Source: Malania oleifera
Taxonomy: Eukaryota > Streptophyta > Magnoliopsida > Santalales > Ximeniaceae
Assembly: GCF_029873635.1 (NCBI RefSeq)
Contig: NC_080425.1
Location: 42,912,890 to 42,976,889, forward strand
DNA: 64,000 nt
Direction: 5' to 3'
Part shown: positions 33,391 to 46,212 of the stretch, one piece after another
Layout: every line of letters begins with the position of its first letter
Position numbering within the stretch: the stretch's first letter is position 1
The notes under the pieces: model-generated
Seen by the model: only the letters and a program-made list of their open reading frames with translations
The model's database searches: none
Told to the model about the DNA's origin: nothing
Made by a program: the position numbers and the translations under genes

Positions 33391-33917
33391 ATGATTTACT
33401 TAGCTTAAACAAACTTTGTGTTGTAATATGTGCATTAGATACAATTTTTTTAGCTCTTTTGATTTATTCTCATTTTTTTTTTGGATTTCTTGCATATTTT
33501 ATTTTGCATGATGAATAGTAATTATATGTTTTGTGCTTACACTGGCCCCATACATTTGACTTTGTATGTGTTTATTGATAACCTTCTCTTTTTGATTGAT
33601 GTCAAGCATGACTAGGCATGATTATGATAATTGACATTGCTGATATTATATTGATGCGTATGAAAATTGAAATTGATGAAATATGAATTGAAAAACTAGC
33701 ATGACAGTGATGATCTTGAAATATGAGCTTAAATTGAATTTGATGAACTCAAACTGAGTTTGATGAAATATGATGATTGTTAATATGCAATCATGATATG
33801 ATATGAATAATGTTTTACTTTACAAATTTTGTTAAGACTATGCGTATTGTAAAGGGGAGCCTTATTAATGTTTACTCATTTTTGCTCTTTATTTTTCATC
33901 ATAAAAAAGGGGGAGAT
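33391..33917 (+). other. 3' region and polypurine tract of element C-1
   Basis: No gene is seen. There is a GATGAA/TTGAAATTGA-rich low-complexity stretch at 33,650-33,800. The tract AAAAAAGGGGGAGAT ends at 33,917 directly before the 3' LTR. Confidence 0.8.
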
Positions 33918-33971
33918 TATTGGCCTAACAAGGCTTAGAATCTTATTTTGATGACAACAAATTAAGGGTAC
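33918..33971 (+). mobile_element. 3' LTR of element C-1, first 54 bp only
   Basis: TATTGGCCTAACAAGGC matches the start of the C2 LTR at 34,805. It is cut by LTR S at 33,972 and the rest is not found in the window. It starts TA, not TG, as does C2. Confidence 0.85.
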
Positions 33972-34804
33972 TGAAAGTCAAGGTGTAGTCCCGAGAGGGG
34001 GGGGGGGGGATGAATTGGGTTATTAAAATTTTATTTTAAATCTTTTTAAGAATTCTTTAACCTTTAGCAACACTCAACAAAAAGTTAGTTTGTTTAATTA
34101 ATCCACAATCACACTTAATTTCAGCTCAAGTAAACAATAACCAAACAATCTAATCAAACACAATATACTCAATCAGGATATAAGATGTAGCACTTTTAAG
34201 CTTTATCAAAAAATCAAGGTAGAGTTCGTTTGTAGCCCTGTGAATATGTGTTTGTTTCAAGCCATGTAATGAATGATATTTTCATATCCTTTCTCAACTA
34301 AGATTTCCGCAAACGATTAAACAACGTACTTCTTTTTGGGTTTCCGCAAAAGTTTAATCAAATGTACTTTCTTAAGTTAAGAATCTTCTTAATCTCGATT
34401 TTTGATTTTCAGCAACCTGCACTTTGCATACACACCACACAATATATATGCTGAAAGTAAAGAGAAGGGTAAGGGTGAGACTGAGATTTTTACGAGGTTT
34501 GGCTTATCCCCAGCCTACGTCCTCGCCTTAGGCCAATACCACCTAAGGCTTCCACTATAGCACTCCTTTTTGGGCAGAGCAAACCTTTACATATCACTCC
34601 TTAAGGGTAGAGCCCCCTATCCAAGCGATACCCTATGCTTGGTCCAACGATCCAATCAATCCTTGAATCGCCAACAACTACAAGAAAGATAATAGACAAT
34701 CTGGTGTACAATGACACTATCAAAAGATCAGATTACTACAATTGAAAGCACTATATACTTCAATATAAAATATCAAAGGAAATATTATTGAAGCTCAAGA
34801 GTTA

Positions 34805-37101
34805 TATTGGCCTTATAAGGCTTAACATCTTATTTTGATGCTAACAAACAAGTGGATCTTAACATGCTATGTTAAGTGATGTATTTTCAGGATTAAATGA
34901 AGAATGCAAGGTTAAAGAGTTCATGAGAGCTTGTACCTCAGATAAGGATGATTATACCAAGCTTGAAGCATGAATTTAAAGTTTAAAGCCTGAAGATCAT
35001 GACAACATTGATATTAAAGAAATAGCTTCAAAGAATGAAAGCTTAAGTGCTCAAGGAATTCAAGAATTGAAAAAGTCTAGAAAATTTCATGTAAGTACTT
35101 GAAAGAATTTCAATATGGATGCATGAAGCTCTTAGGTTAATTTATTGGACCTAGATACCTTTGAACATACTTGGAAAATATTTTTATAAGGTCAAAAATT
35201 GTTTCAAAAAGGATAGAATCAATTTTGGAATGAAAAGCACCAAAAAGAGGATTTCTCAAATGCTTCTACCTCTGCATTGATATACATTTTTATCTATCAA
35301 AAAATATTTATTTTAAAATTTGTTCAACATTAAAGTTTTAGGATTTTATCTTAGATTTCATTTGAAATTGAGAAAGTCAAATTTGGAGTTATACAGAAAA
35401 ATTTATGACCAAAAGACTAAAGGGTGCTCGAAGTTGACAACATGACAGACGACTGTCAAGAACTTGACAGACGACTGTCAGTGCACTTTGAGGCATCTGT
35501 GTGGGTTTGGATAGATGACTGCCACCTTTCTTCCCCTTTAATTTAATTGGACAGACGACTACCCAAAATGGACAGTCTATTGCCACGTGGCTCTTTTGAA
35601 TTTTGTCATAACGGTCAAATTTTTAAATGAGGTTGCTTGGGCTCAAAATTTGTGGAAACTTGGGGGATACTTCAACACACTTGGGGATCAAGTTTCATAC
35701 CTTTTAAATTCTATAAATAAGCCTCAAAGATCATTGAATAAAGGCACAAAAAAGAATTCAATTCAGCAAAAATTCAAAATCCCTCTCAAATTGCTCTCAA
35801 ATTCTTAAGGCTCTCTCTTGCTCTCAAGCTCACATATTGTGCACAAATTCAACTGAGTTGTTGCTGATCTTATTCCACCAGAATTGTGCTACAAATTCTA
35901 AATCTTTCAATCGTTGAAGGAATTAATTGGTGATATACTTCATTGAGCCTCAAGTTAATTTCCATATTGTGATTTACTTTGAAGTATATTAGTTGTGCTG
36001 TAATTGGTGTACTAACCAGCTCTATAAGGAGCAAGTTCTTTGTACGCATCTATTTGATTTGTATCTTGTAGATTGATGATTCCAAGGGTTGTTTGGATTG
36101 TTGGTTAAGTAAGGGGATATTGCTTAGAGAGGCGGGCTCTAGCCTAGTTAAGGAGTAACCGAACGAGGGGATATCGTTTGGAGAAGGCAGGTTCTAGCCT
36201 TAACCAAGGAGTGTTGTAAAGGTTTGTTCTGCCTGTTAAAGGAACAGGTTTAGTGAATCCTTTGGTAGTTTGCCAAAGGCAAGGACGTAGGCTGGGTATA
36301 AGCCGAACCTCGTAAAAATCTCCGTCTCACTCTCTCTTTCCCTATTATTTATTTTCAGTACATATTTAAATTGTGTGGATGATTTAAATTGAAAATCAAA
36401 TATACCACGCATATTTGGAAATCAAGTAAACTTAAAGTTTAATTTTGATTTGGGTTGCAGAAACCGAAAGGGAGTACGTTGGTTAAACCACATCTTGCGA
36501 AAACCATGCGGGAGTATGTTTCTTGGTTAAACACTCAAAGATAAATTAATTGAAAGTTTATTTGAGTTTTGAATATTTGGAAAGAGTGATTGAATGTTGT
36601 ATTGAACATCATATTAAGCAAATCCATATATAGAGGGCTTGATACAAATTTATATCTAGGGCTGACAACAAAAGTTTTATTGTGTTTGTGAAAGAATTGT
36701 TGAATATTAAATTACATTCTTTACAAGGTTTTCAAATTCATAACCACAGGGCTTATATAAAAAAACAAACTATCTCAAGATCTTATATTACCAAAGTGCT
36801 GAATATTTTATATCTTGGTTTGGTTGTTTGCTGTTTAACTTGTACTTGGCAAATAAATTGATTGTTTGGCTTGAAGATTGTGTTTAATTGTTTGGTTGAA
36901 TGATTGATTACTTGTTTGGCTAAGCTATAGTGTTGTTGATTGGATAAAATAATTTAAGTTCTTTTGTAATTACAGAGTTAAACAAACAAGTTAAGAATTG
37001 GTTAAAAGAAATAAAAGAAGTTTAAGAATTCTAAAAAGGAATTAAAAGAAAGTTTTTAAATCCAATTCACCCCCCCTTTTGAGAAGCTATTTTTAATTTC
37101 A
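34805..37101 (+). mobile_element. Solo LTR C2 (copia family C)
   Basis: A 2,297-bp LTR starts TATTGGCC, ends AATTTCA and is flanked by AGTTA at 34,800-34,804 and 37,102-37,106. It sits inside LTR S in opposite orientation. TATAAATA is at 35,712-35,719, preceded by the palindrome array; the U5 box is near 36,275-36,320 and a C7 tract near 37,070. Confidence 0.94.
35440..35585 (+). promoter_or_regulatory. U3 palindrome array of solo LTR C2
   Basis: Five or six variants of TGACAGACGACTGTCA, arms TGACAG and CTGTCA, end about 130 bp upstream of TATAAATA at 35,712. Confidence 0.65.
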
Positions 37102-37663
37102 AGTTATTTCACCAAATTTCTTCTTTAGATGAGAATCATCGATTCAAAAGTTTAGAACTTAGAGAAGGATGATTCAGTACTTCAGAATTCTTTAGCAATT
37201 CAGATTTGCAAGAGTGAGCAAGAGAGATCTTTGAGAGAGCAAGAGAGCTTTCAACTTTTGAGTAGATTTTTAATTACTTGGTATGGTTTGATATGATAAA
37301 AAATGTATTTATAGGCTTATAAAGGTATTTTTGTGTTGTCCAAGATTACTTGGAGTACTTCCCAAGTTTTATGAAATTTGGGGCATAAGAAACTTAAGTT
37401 TTAAATTTAAAACATTTAAAAATTATAGCCATCAACAGTGTTCAGTTGACTGAAGCATCGGGTTAAGTCTTTGAAAGTTCTTTAAAATACTGAAAATATA
37501 ACTAAAAACAGGGTTAGTTGACTAGGTTGACACAATTCAGTTGTCCGAGGCTATACTGCCTCTTCAGGAATTCATTGGGAAATTCTTTAGTAGACTGAAC
37601 TTAATCTTCCATCGTCTGAGAAAAATTTTTAATCTTTTGAGATTAAACTTTAGTCGTCTAAGT

Positions 37664-38058
37664 TGTCGACTCTATGAGTCCGATCCTGTTTTGATAATAA
37701 CAAATCACTTGGTATTTGATCTGTGCATTGAGAATATGAGCGGAAACATTACTTAGCATGCATGGAAGGTGATGAACTCATGGAAGCCATGAGGATTAAA
37801 GCATACAATCCATGGAACTAAAAGAGTAGAAGAATGAAGATGCAAGCATCAAGTTCAAGATCATCATGGGAATGTGTATTTAGAATTCATTGTATTTGCA
37901 TATTTTATATGATATAGCTAGAAGCTTAAAATATGCCCTACACATGCATCTCATGAAAATATTCTAGGGTTAAATATGGACTTAGAGACATTATTTTGAA
38001 CCTTGGAAAATGTTTTATAAGAGATCAAAGCAAGAGAGCAAAATTGTTTTTGAAATAT
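37664..38058 (+). mobile_element. Family A LTR fragment (first 395 bp)
   Basis: Starts TGTCGACTCTATGAG and matches the first 395 bp of the LTR that begins again at 38,059. It is either an older family A LTR into which A-2 inserted (left target would be AATAT, 38,054-38,058) or a partial tandem duplication. The rest of this copy is missing. Confidence 0.85.
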
Positions 38059-39490
38059 TGTTGACTCTATGAGTCCAATCCTATTTTGATAATGACAAAT
38101 CACTTGGTATTTGATCTGTGCATTGAGATTGTGAATAAGAACAATATTTAGCATGCACGGAAGGCTAGAAAGTCATGGAAGCCATGAAGATTAAAGTATA
38201 TACATCTTGGCACAATCCATGGAACTAAAAGGGTAGAAGAATGAAGATGCAATCGGCAAGTTCAAGAATGTCATGGGAATGGGTATTTAGAACTAAATGT
38301 ATTTACATATTTCATATGATTTAATTCGAAGCTCAAAATATACCCTAGGCTGACCTTAGGGTTCATGCATCTCATGAACATCTTTAGGGGATATTTATGG
38401 ACTTAGAGATCTTTTAAAACCCCGAAAAATATTTTATAAAAGAGCAAAGAAGGAGAGCAAAAACAGATTTTTGAAACTAAAAAGAAAAATCCAAAAAATG
38501 TTCTATTCAGAAGACCAAACTTCTTGCCTAGAAGTATGAAGTGTCAACTTCAAAAGACTAAAGTGTACGCTCAGTTGTTTGAAGATTCAACTTCAAAAGA
38601 CCAAAGTTTAAGCTCAGTCGTCTGAAGAATTTCTTCAAAAGACCGAAGATTAAGTTCAGTCATCTAAAGAATTATTGGAGATATACAGAAATAGGCAGAA
38701 GCACACAAGAATACTAAACCCTGACTTTAGTCGTCTGAACCCATAACTTCAGAAGTCTGAACCCAAACTTCAGACGTCAGACCCTGTGTCCAGGTTAATT
38801 TTTTGAAGCTCTAAGGAACTTCAGTTGTCTAAGCCTTACTCCTCAGTCATCTGAACTTGCGGGAAGATTAAAAATTTAATCTTTAAGTGAGAGAACACGC
38901 GACTTATTTTTTAATCAAGTTGATCCAACATTTAGGACTCATCCTAAGGGCAAGGTTACCTATATAATCAACATCTAAACCCTAGTGCCCCAACTTTTGG
39001 CATACGATTGAGTGTCTTGAATGTTTAGCACAACTTGGGAGAACATTGAACATATTGCTGAATTATTGCTTGGGATTTCAATGCTTATACTTCAAATTTG
39101 AGCTAAGGCTACATTGATCTTCAAAAGGCACTCCAGCGATTGTTGTGTATTCAACTTGGTATTGAGGTTTGGTAAATCGATTTTTTTGTTAATATTTTTC
39201 TTAAAGAGTTTTTCATCTCAATATCTACTATTGAATATTATTTAAGAGATTGATCTTGAGTGTACTTATATACATATAGATTATTTTGATAAGATCACTA
39301 CTCGAGAAAAGTTTTGCCATTGGTTAAATATTTTTGATTCAAGTGTGTATTCATTTAAAGACTCAATATTTTCGATATTACAAAACCACTTGATTAAATA
39401 TCCTTATAGTTCATAACTATATATATTATTGAGGGATATTTTCTGAAAAATATTATATTAGGTTTTTGATTTTTGGAACACATATCATAC

Positions 39491-39546
<56 letters not shown>

Positions 39547-40335
39547 TCATATACAAAGATCATATTGTGTTTTGGATATTTGGAATAAAACTTATTGATC
39601 TAGATCTTTATAATATTCAAGACAATTTTTTTTTTTTAATAAGATCACATTTGGTATTCTTGCATAGTAAGTTGAACTAAAATCCTAAGTTCTCCAAAAC
39701 TTTTACTTATATAATTATTTTGGGAGATTGGATCAAAGGGAAATTTTGTGAAGCATATCATTCATATAACGATTACATCATTACATACATACTGAGCTTC
39801 AAGTTTCATTATATGGATATGTGTTAGGTTTTCCATTGTACTCACTAGTTTTGTTAGAAGCAATATTGAGTTGTTTTGTAGATTTGAAATTCTATAATTG
39901 TAATCATGATTCGGGTTGTGAACCGGGTGAGGAGGAAGCGGTGCCTCTTGTAAGCAGTGGATGTAAGGGAAGCTCCATCCCAGTTAAAGGAGTAGGGATT
40001 TAGTGGAATCTTTAAGTGGGTTGCTCATGGCAAGGATGTAGGCCGGGTTGGCTGAACCTCGTAAAAATTGTGTTTACCTTATCTCTTCCTTTACTCTTTT
40101 TAATTTTTGCAATGCATTTCATTACTTATCTCGCATGTGTGTTTGTTGAATAACCCCACACACACTTGATAATTAATTGGGTAAAATAGAATTCATTGAA
40201 ATAATAATTTGAATCAGTTTCAAACCCTTGCAAGTAATTTGTTAAATATAGAAATTGGCATTAAGTGCTAAATAAACTTAAAGGTTTTAAAAATACCCAA
40301 TTCACTCCCCTCTTGGGATTACACCTGAATTAACA
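38059..40335 (+). mobile_element. 5' LTR of copia element A-2
   Basis: A 2,277-bp LTR begins TGTTGACTC and ends TTAACA, homologous to A-1. The palindrome array is at 38,510-38,860, TATATAA at 38,961-38,967, a TA microsatellite at 39,490-39,550, the U5 box at 40,031-40,061 and the CCAAT...TTGGG hairpin near 40,298-40,318. It is more diverged from A-1 than the two A-1 LTRs are from each other. Confidence 0.93.
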
Positions 40336-40337
40336 TT

Positions 40338-40349
40338 TGGTATCAGAGC
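40338..40349 (+). other. Primer-binding site of element A-2
   Basis: TGGTATCAGAGC, two bases after the LTR end, complementary to the 3' end of initiator tRNA-Met as in A-1. Confidence 0.94.
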
Positions 40350-40390
40350 AGGTTTACGTAAACTTAATCGTTCATTTGTAAAAAGATCAC

Positions 40391-42075
40391 ATGACACACA
40401 TTGGTGTAACTCCATTCGGTGAGAGACACTCGTCCACTAGACCACCTATTTTTTGCGGTGTAAATTACACCTACTGGAAAAGAAGGATGAGTATATATCT
40501 TTTAAATGTGGATTAGAAAGTGTGGAAAATTGTTTCCAAGGGAAACCATGTCCCTATGAAAGTAGTTGATAAGGTTAATGTACCCAAAACTGAAGATGAG
40601 TATATTGAAGAGGATTGGAAATTTGTGCAAATAAATGTTACTGCAATGAATCTGTTATTCTGTGCATTAGATGTAAATGAGTTTAATAGGGTAATGACAT
40701 GTAACACTTGCTAAAGATATTTGGGAAAAATTAAAAATTACATATGAAGGTACTAATGAAGTAAAAGATAGTAGGATAGACATGCTCACTAATGAGTATG
40801 AAACATTTAAATGACTGCTGATGAATCTATTCAATCCATGTACACTAGGTTCACACACACCACAAATTCTTTAAATGCTTTTGGTAAATCTTACCCTACT
40901 TATGAGTTGATCAGGAAAATACTCAGGGGACTACCACCAGTTTGGGAAGCTAAAGCTACTGCAATAGCAGAAGGGAGAAATCTTAAGGAGATGTCTATTG
41001 ATGAACTAATTGGATCGCTCATCACCTTTGAGCTTGCAATAAATAAGAGGAAGAATGAGAAAATTAAAGCAAAGAAAGCTACAATACTTAAGGTATTATC
41101 TCACTGCTCTAGTGAGGGAAGTGATTTAGAATCGGATGATAACATGGCACTCATGACTAAGAAATTTGGAGAGTTCATGAGAAAGAACAAGAAATAAACC
41201 AGAAAATTCAAGGGCTCAAAAATAGAAAAGGGAGAGTCAAGTAGAAGGAAGCAAAAAGATGATCCTCCCATGTGTTATAACTGTAGAGAATTTGGACACA
41301 TCAAGCTGGATTGTCCCCAACTGAAGAAAGTGTCTAAGAAGAAGAAGAAGAAGAAGAAGGCTCTAAAGATGGGCTGGGACACACACGGTACCAGTAGTTC
41401 GGAATCTGAATCCAGTGATGACGAGATTGCAAATCTATGTCTGATGGCTCACGATGACCACGGGGTACAATCTTTTTGTTCTGCCTCATCTTACTATTCA
41501 AGTGATTCAGAAAATGAAAATAGCATGCTTTCTTATAATGAATTGCATAAAAAATATCTGTATACCATTAAAATGCTTAAGAAAATGAATAAGAAAAATT
41601 CTGGTTTGAAATTAAAATTGAAAGAATTTTCAAAGTTAGTTGAACATCAAAATGAATCTCATGCATCTCTCATGAAAGACAAGGATTTGAAAATCGAGGA
41701 GTTAGAAAAGAATTTGAAAGATAAATCTAAGATTATTTGTAAATTTATAGAAGGTAAAAATAATTTTGAAAAACTCCTAGGAGCTCAAAGAAATTCCCTA
41801 GAGAAGGAAGGTCTTGGTTTTAATGGGAAGGAGAATCTAAAACAGAGACATATTTACATGGGATATTTTGTAAGAGAGTCAAATCGTATGTTCCAACTAA
41901 AAACTATTATAGAAATATTACATGTTTTAAATGTAAGAGGTTGGGTCACATAAAATTTGACCGTCCTTTCAAAAATAAAGATGTCAAAATTAAGAAAACC
42001 TGGAAAGTCAAAGGAGAATCTAGTACTAACCCCCATGGACCCAAGAAAATATGGGTACCAAAAGTAGTTATCAGA
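40391..42075 (+). pseudogene. gag: gag of element A-2, broken
   Basis: Same layout as the A-1 gag: N-terminus (PPIFCGVNYTYW), capsid core (about 40,740-40,900), basic region, zinc knuckle CYNCREFGHIKLDC (about 41,273-41,315), Ser/Glu patch, coiled coil (41,540-41,760), LYMGYF-type motif and second knuckle (near 41,925-41,965) split by a frame change. Stops or shifts lie near 40,513 (TAG at a Trp codon), 40,710, 40,810 and 41,195. Confidence 0.91.
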
Positions 42076-42088
42076 TTATGTCCTACAG

Positions 42089-43690
42089 ATGTGCTTGAGA
42101 TTGTCCTCCTCGAAGGACAAGTGGTATATGGATAGTAGATGCTCGCGACATATGATAAGAGATAAAGCTAAATTCGCATCTATCATATCCAAAGATGAAG
42201 GATTCGTTACATTTGGGGATAACTCTAAAGGTAAAATCATTGGGGTTGGTAAAGTTGGTAAGGAACCTTCACTTGTCATTGATATTGTGTTGTTAGTTGA
42301 TGGATTGAAACATAATTTATTGAGTATAAGTCAACTATGTGATAAAGGTTATAAAGTCTCATTTGAACATGACAAATGCACTGTAGAGAACAAATTTGAA
42401 AACAAAATATTGCTTACTACTGATCGTTATGAAAATGTATACATCACCAGCCTTGATAACCTTGCCTCTCAACATTTTACTTGTTTTTCTGCTATAAATG
42501 AGATTAGTTGGATTTGGCATAGGAGACTAGGACACGCAAACATGGACTTAATATCTAAACTTGTTAAGGAAGAATTAATTAAGGGATTTCCAAAGACTTA
42601 ATTCGTGAAAGATAAAATCTGTGATGCATGCCAACTAGGAAAACAAGCAAGAACGAGCTTTAAGAAGAAGAAAGTAATCTCCACTACTAGGACACTTCAA
42701 ATGCTACACTTAGATTTATTTGGTCCAAACCCAATTTAGAGTTTAGGAGGAAAATCATATGCATTCGTCATAGTTGATGATTATTCAAGATATACATGGG
42801 TACTATTTTTAGGTCACAAAGATGAAGCGTGTGAAAAATTCATAAATCTGTCTAAGAAAATTCAAAATGAAAAGGGTTACAGTGTCACTAAAATTCGAAG
42901 TGATAGTGGTAGAGAATTTAAAAATCAAAGCATGGAAGACTACTGCAATTTATTAGGAATAACTCATAATTTTTCGGTTCTTAGAACACCACAACAGAAT
43001 GGTGTAGTTGAAAGGAAGAATAGGTCTATACAAGAAATGGCCAGAACTATGCTTAATGAACATAAACTACCTAAGTACTTTTGGGTTGAGGCAGTCAATA
43101 CCGATTGCTATGTTCTAAATAAAGTTTTGATTAGACCATCTCTAAATAAGACTCCTTACGAATTATGGAATGGCCACAGACCAAACATATCATATTTTCA
43201 TGTCTTTGGTTATAAATGTTTTGTGCTTAGAGACAATGAATATTTAGGAAAGTTTGATGTGAAATTAGATGAAGGTATCTTTCTAGGGTATGCCTTAGAT
43301 AGTAAAGGCTACAGAGTATATAACAAATGAAAATTAACCGTAATAGAATTCATTCATGTAGTGTTCGATGAGTTAAACCCCTTTTCTAAAAGGACTGATG
43401 AAGATGAAATTGAGATAAATAAGGAATTTGAAAAACTGTCCATTAAAAATGATTCAGAAAAGAGAAATGAAATTAAGGAACCATCTGCTGAAACTAATCA
43501 AATTGAAAATGAGGTTAATGAACTACCTAGAGAATGGAAGTATATAAAGAATCATCCCATTGATCAAATAATAGGTGAACCATTACGTGGAGTAGCCACT
43601 CGATCCTCACTTAGGAATATGATTAGTCATTTTGCCTTTCTATCTCAAGAAGAACCTAGGAATGTGAGTGAAGCAATTGAGGATGAATAG
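42089..43690 (+). pseudogene. pol: protease and integrase part of pol, element A-2, broken
   Basis: The protease active site reads Asp-Ser-Arg (near 42,132). The integrase zinc domain (WHRRLGH near 42,517; CDACQLG near 42,622) and core (HLDLFGP, RSDSG, NGVVERK near 43,008) are all readable. Stops: TAA 42,599-42,601, TAG 42,737-42,739 (same codon as TAG 4,061-4,063 in A-1), TGA 43,328-43,330 and TAG 43,688-43,690. Confidence 0.91.
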
Positions 43691-43936
43691 TGGGTGATGT
43701 CCATACAAGAAGAGTTAAACTAGTTTGAGAGAAACAAAGTATGAACATTAGTTCCTAGACTTGAGGATAAGACAATTATTGGAACAAAATGGATATATAA
43801 GAACAAGAAAGAAGAACATGGGATAGTTGTTAGAAATAAGGCAAGACTAATAGCTCAAGGATATAACTAGGAAGAAGGAATAGATTTTGAAGAAACCTTT
43901 ACACCTGTAACTAGAATGGAAGCCATTCGGATGCAC
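43691..43936 (+). pseudogene. pol: Truncated reverse transcriptase of element A-2
   Basis: Only the RT N-terminus remains (NKV.TLVPRLEDK, GTKWIYKNKK, ARLIAQGY-like, TPVTRMEAIRM). Stops include TAG at 43,721-43,723 and near 43,868. Sequence departs from the element at about 43,934-43,936; the catalytic YVDD part, RNase H and 3' LTR are missing. Confidence 0.9.
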
Positions 43937-43995
43937 TGGTGTTTGTAAGTATCGTCCTAGAAACCCTCACGAGACTAGAACTCATCCACTAGGAT
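43937..43995 (+). other. 59-bp Athila-like scrap at the A-2 deletion junction
   Basis: TGGTGTTTGTAAG...GAAACCCTCACGAGACTAGAAC closely matches 21,608-21,665 in the 3' region of the Athila-like element (about 8 differences in 59). It separates truncated A-2 from host-gene-like sequence. Confidence 0.75.
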
Positions 43996-44776
43996 TTTGC
44001 TTTTGGGAAGACAAAATGGGACAATAGAAATAAATATATAAGAAATTTGGAAATAAAAAAAAGGAAAAAGCTTGTGCAAGTAATGAAAGTTGTTAGGAGA
44101 TTTCCTTCCCTTCCAAATAATGGAATTGCAATGATAAGAAGGGAACAAATTTCAGGGGGGAATTATTCTTCTGTAACCAAATTTTGACGCGAACTGAAGA
44201 CTCCCTATAAAGAGAGTCTCGACACAGATCTGCAAAAAAGGGGGAAAAAAGGCCATTGTTCACTCTCCACCTTCACGCTCCCACACTTCATTTCCTTCTT
44301 CTGTTCTTTGCTCTCAATAGCACGCAAAGCTCACCTTCCCCATGCTCCATTTTTCTACTATTCATCATCCTCTCCACAAAACTCATAGCTCCACCATCAT
44401 CTTCACAACCACCATTCGGGTATTCCCAATCGCAGCTCCACAGCTCACTCGCACTCATAACACACTCTGCAAATCTCACTCTCCCACTTTCTCAACCTCC
44501 ATTTCCCCCCAACTGTCTCTTTCATCTCATTCTCAACCCCTCACGCACCAACCTTCATCCTCGTTCTCTCACTCTCACCTATAGCCCCCATAACCACCAT
44601 CACCGCACCTCCAGAGCCACCATCACCGCCAACCTCCATCTCGAACCAGGGTCTCTCTCTCTCTCTCTAGTCTATAGTAGGGTGGAGAAAGAAAGCTTGA
44701 TAGAGGGTGAGATGTTTGTGAGTGTGGGATTGAGATTTTATTCCCTTTTGTTATATTAAGCAAGAGCTGTCCTCCC
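43996..44776 (+). promoter_or_regulatory. Promoter and 5' leader of the cyclin D pseudogene, left part
   Basis: Unlike its neighbours, this stretch shows no retroelement similarity. A TATA box (CTATAAAGA) at 44,205-44,213 is followed by a C/T-rich leader with many CACC and CTCT runs. It is contiguous with 49,231 once solo LTR C3 and one CTCCC copy are removed, which puts it 5' of the cyclin ATG. Open frames in the leader look like composition effects. The TATA assignment is inference. Confidence 0.6.
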
Positions 44777-46212
44777 TGAAAACAAAGATGTAGTCCCAAA
44801 AGGGGGGGGGGGTGTGAATTGGATTTAAAAATTTTCTCTTAATTCTTTTCAAGAATCCTTAACTTCTTTTGTTTCTTTTAATCAATTCTTTACTTGTTTG
44901 TTTGATTTACCAATCACACAAGAACTTAGTTCTTTTTATACAATCCACAACACAATTATTTAAACAATCAATCAACCAAACCAATTATCCAATCAAACAC
45001 AATATCCAAACCAAGATACAAGATTTCAGCTTTTGTTTGTTCGTAGCCCTGTAAATATGAAAGTTTGATTCAAGACCTATGGTTAATGCAATCCCTTTGA
45101 TAATGAATTAGCTTTCTCAAAGTGATTTTCAACAAAACATTCCCACTCTTCCCAAAATTTAGAATTCAAATAAAGTCTTAGTTAATTTATCTTGGTTGTT
45201 AACCAATTAATGTACTCCCTTACGGTTTCCACAAAGAATGGATTAACCAAGATACTCCCTTTCGATTTCTGCAACCCAAATCAAAATTAGACTTTAAGTT
45301 TACTTAATTTCCAAATATACGTAGTATATATGATTAAGAAATTAAATCATCCACGCAATTTATATGTGCTGAAAATAAGGAGTAAGGGAAAAAGAGAGTG
45401 AGAACGCTGTTTTTACGAGGTTCAACTTATACCTAGCCTATGTACTCGCCTTTGGAAAACCACCAAAGGATTCACTAAAATAAGTTCCTTTGCCGAGCGG
45501 AACAACATCGTTTACACACTCTTTCAGTAGGCTAGAGCCCGTCTATCTAAGCGATATACCCTCATTCGGTCACTTCTTCAATTAGGCTAGAGCAGAACCT
45601 CTCTAAGTGATATCCCCTTGCTTAGCCGATGATCCAAAATCCAGGAATCATCACAATCTACAAGAGATACAACAAATAGATGTGTACAAAGAGTGCTCTC
45701 ATAAAGAGCTGATTAGTACAAGTTAACTCTATATACTTCAATCAAATTCACAATATGAAATACAATTGAAGCTCAAGTGTAGAATTAACCAAGGGTTCAT
45801 TTGTGATTGAGAAAACTCAGTATGAGAACCTTAGATAGTTGTTTCAGCAGCAATTCAGATGTTTTCCCTAGTAAGAGTATGGGCAATATGAAACTTTGAG
45901 AGAGATTGAAAGATTTGATGCAAGTGTGCTGTAAGATTGCTTGTATATTAATTCCTTGGGATTAAGGTAGTATTTATAGGCTTCTTAGAATTATTTTCCT
46001 TGTTCCCCAAGTTACTTGGAGTTTCCCCTAAGTTTTTATAACTTTTAGATTTAAAAGAACTAATTTTTAGAATTTCCTGTTAAAGGTCAAAATTTAAATT
46101 TTCGTAGGGTCAGTTGGCTGACCAGGCGACTGGGTGGGTGTTTATATAGGGTCAGCTGGCTGGACAGGTGAATGAGTGCCTTCTATCTCCCAAAAATTAA
46201 TATTGTCAACTG

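Larger units (their letters stand above)
33972..37663 (-). mobile_element. LTR S (copia family C), incomplete, interrupted by solo LTR C2
   Basis: The left end TGAAAGTCAAGG matches the family C end on the minus strand (compare 44,777), with a 13-G tract at 33,998-34,010. The reversed U5 box is near 34,496 (TACGAGG...CCTACGTCCTCG). After C2 it continues 37,107-37,663 with a reversed palindrome array, then stops at the family A insertion at 37,664. The LTR start is missing. Confidence 0.88.

Noticed and set aside
44256..44759. 167-codon Ser/Pro/His-rich frame before the cyclin pseudogene
   Set aside because: Composition follows the C/T-rich leader; no conserved domain, and an overlapping frame is also open. 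It could hold upstream ORFs but there is no evidence.
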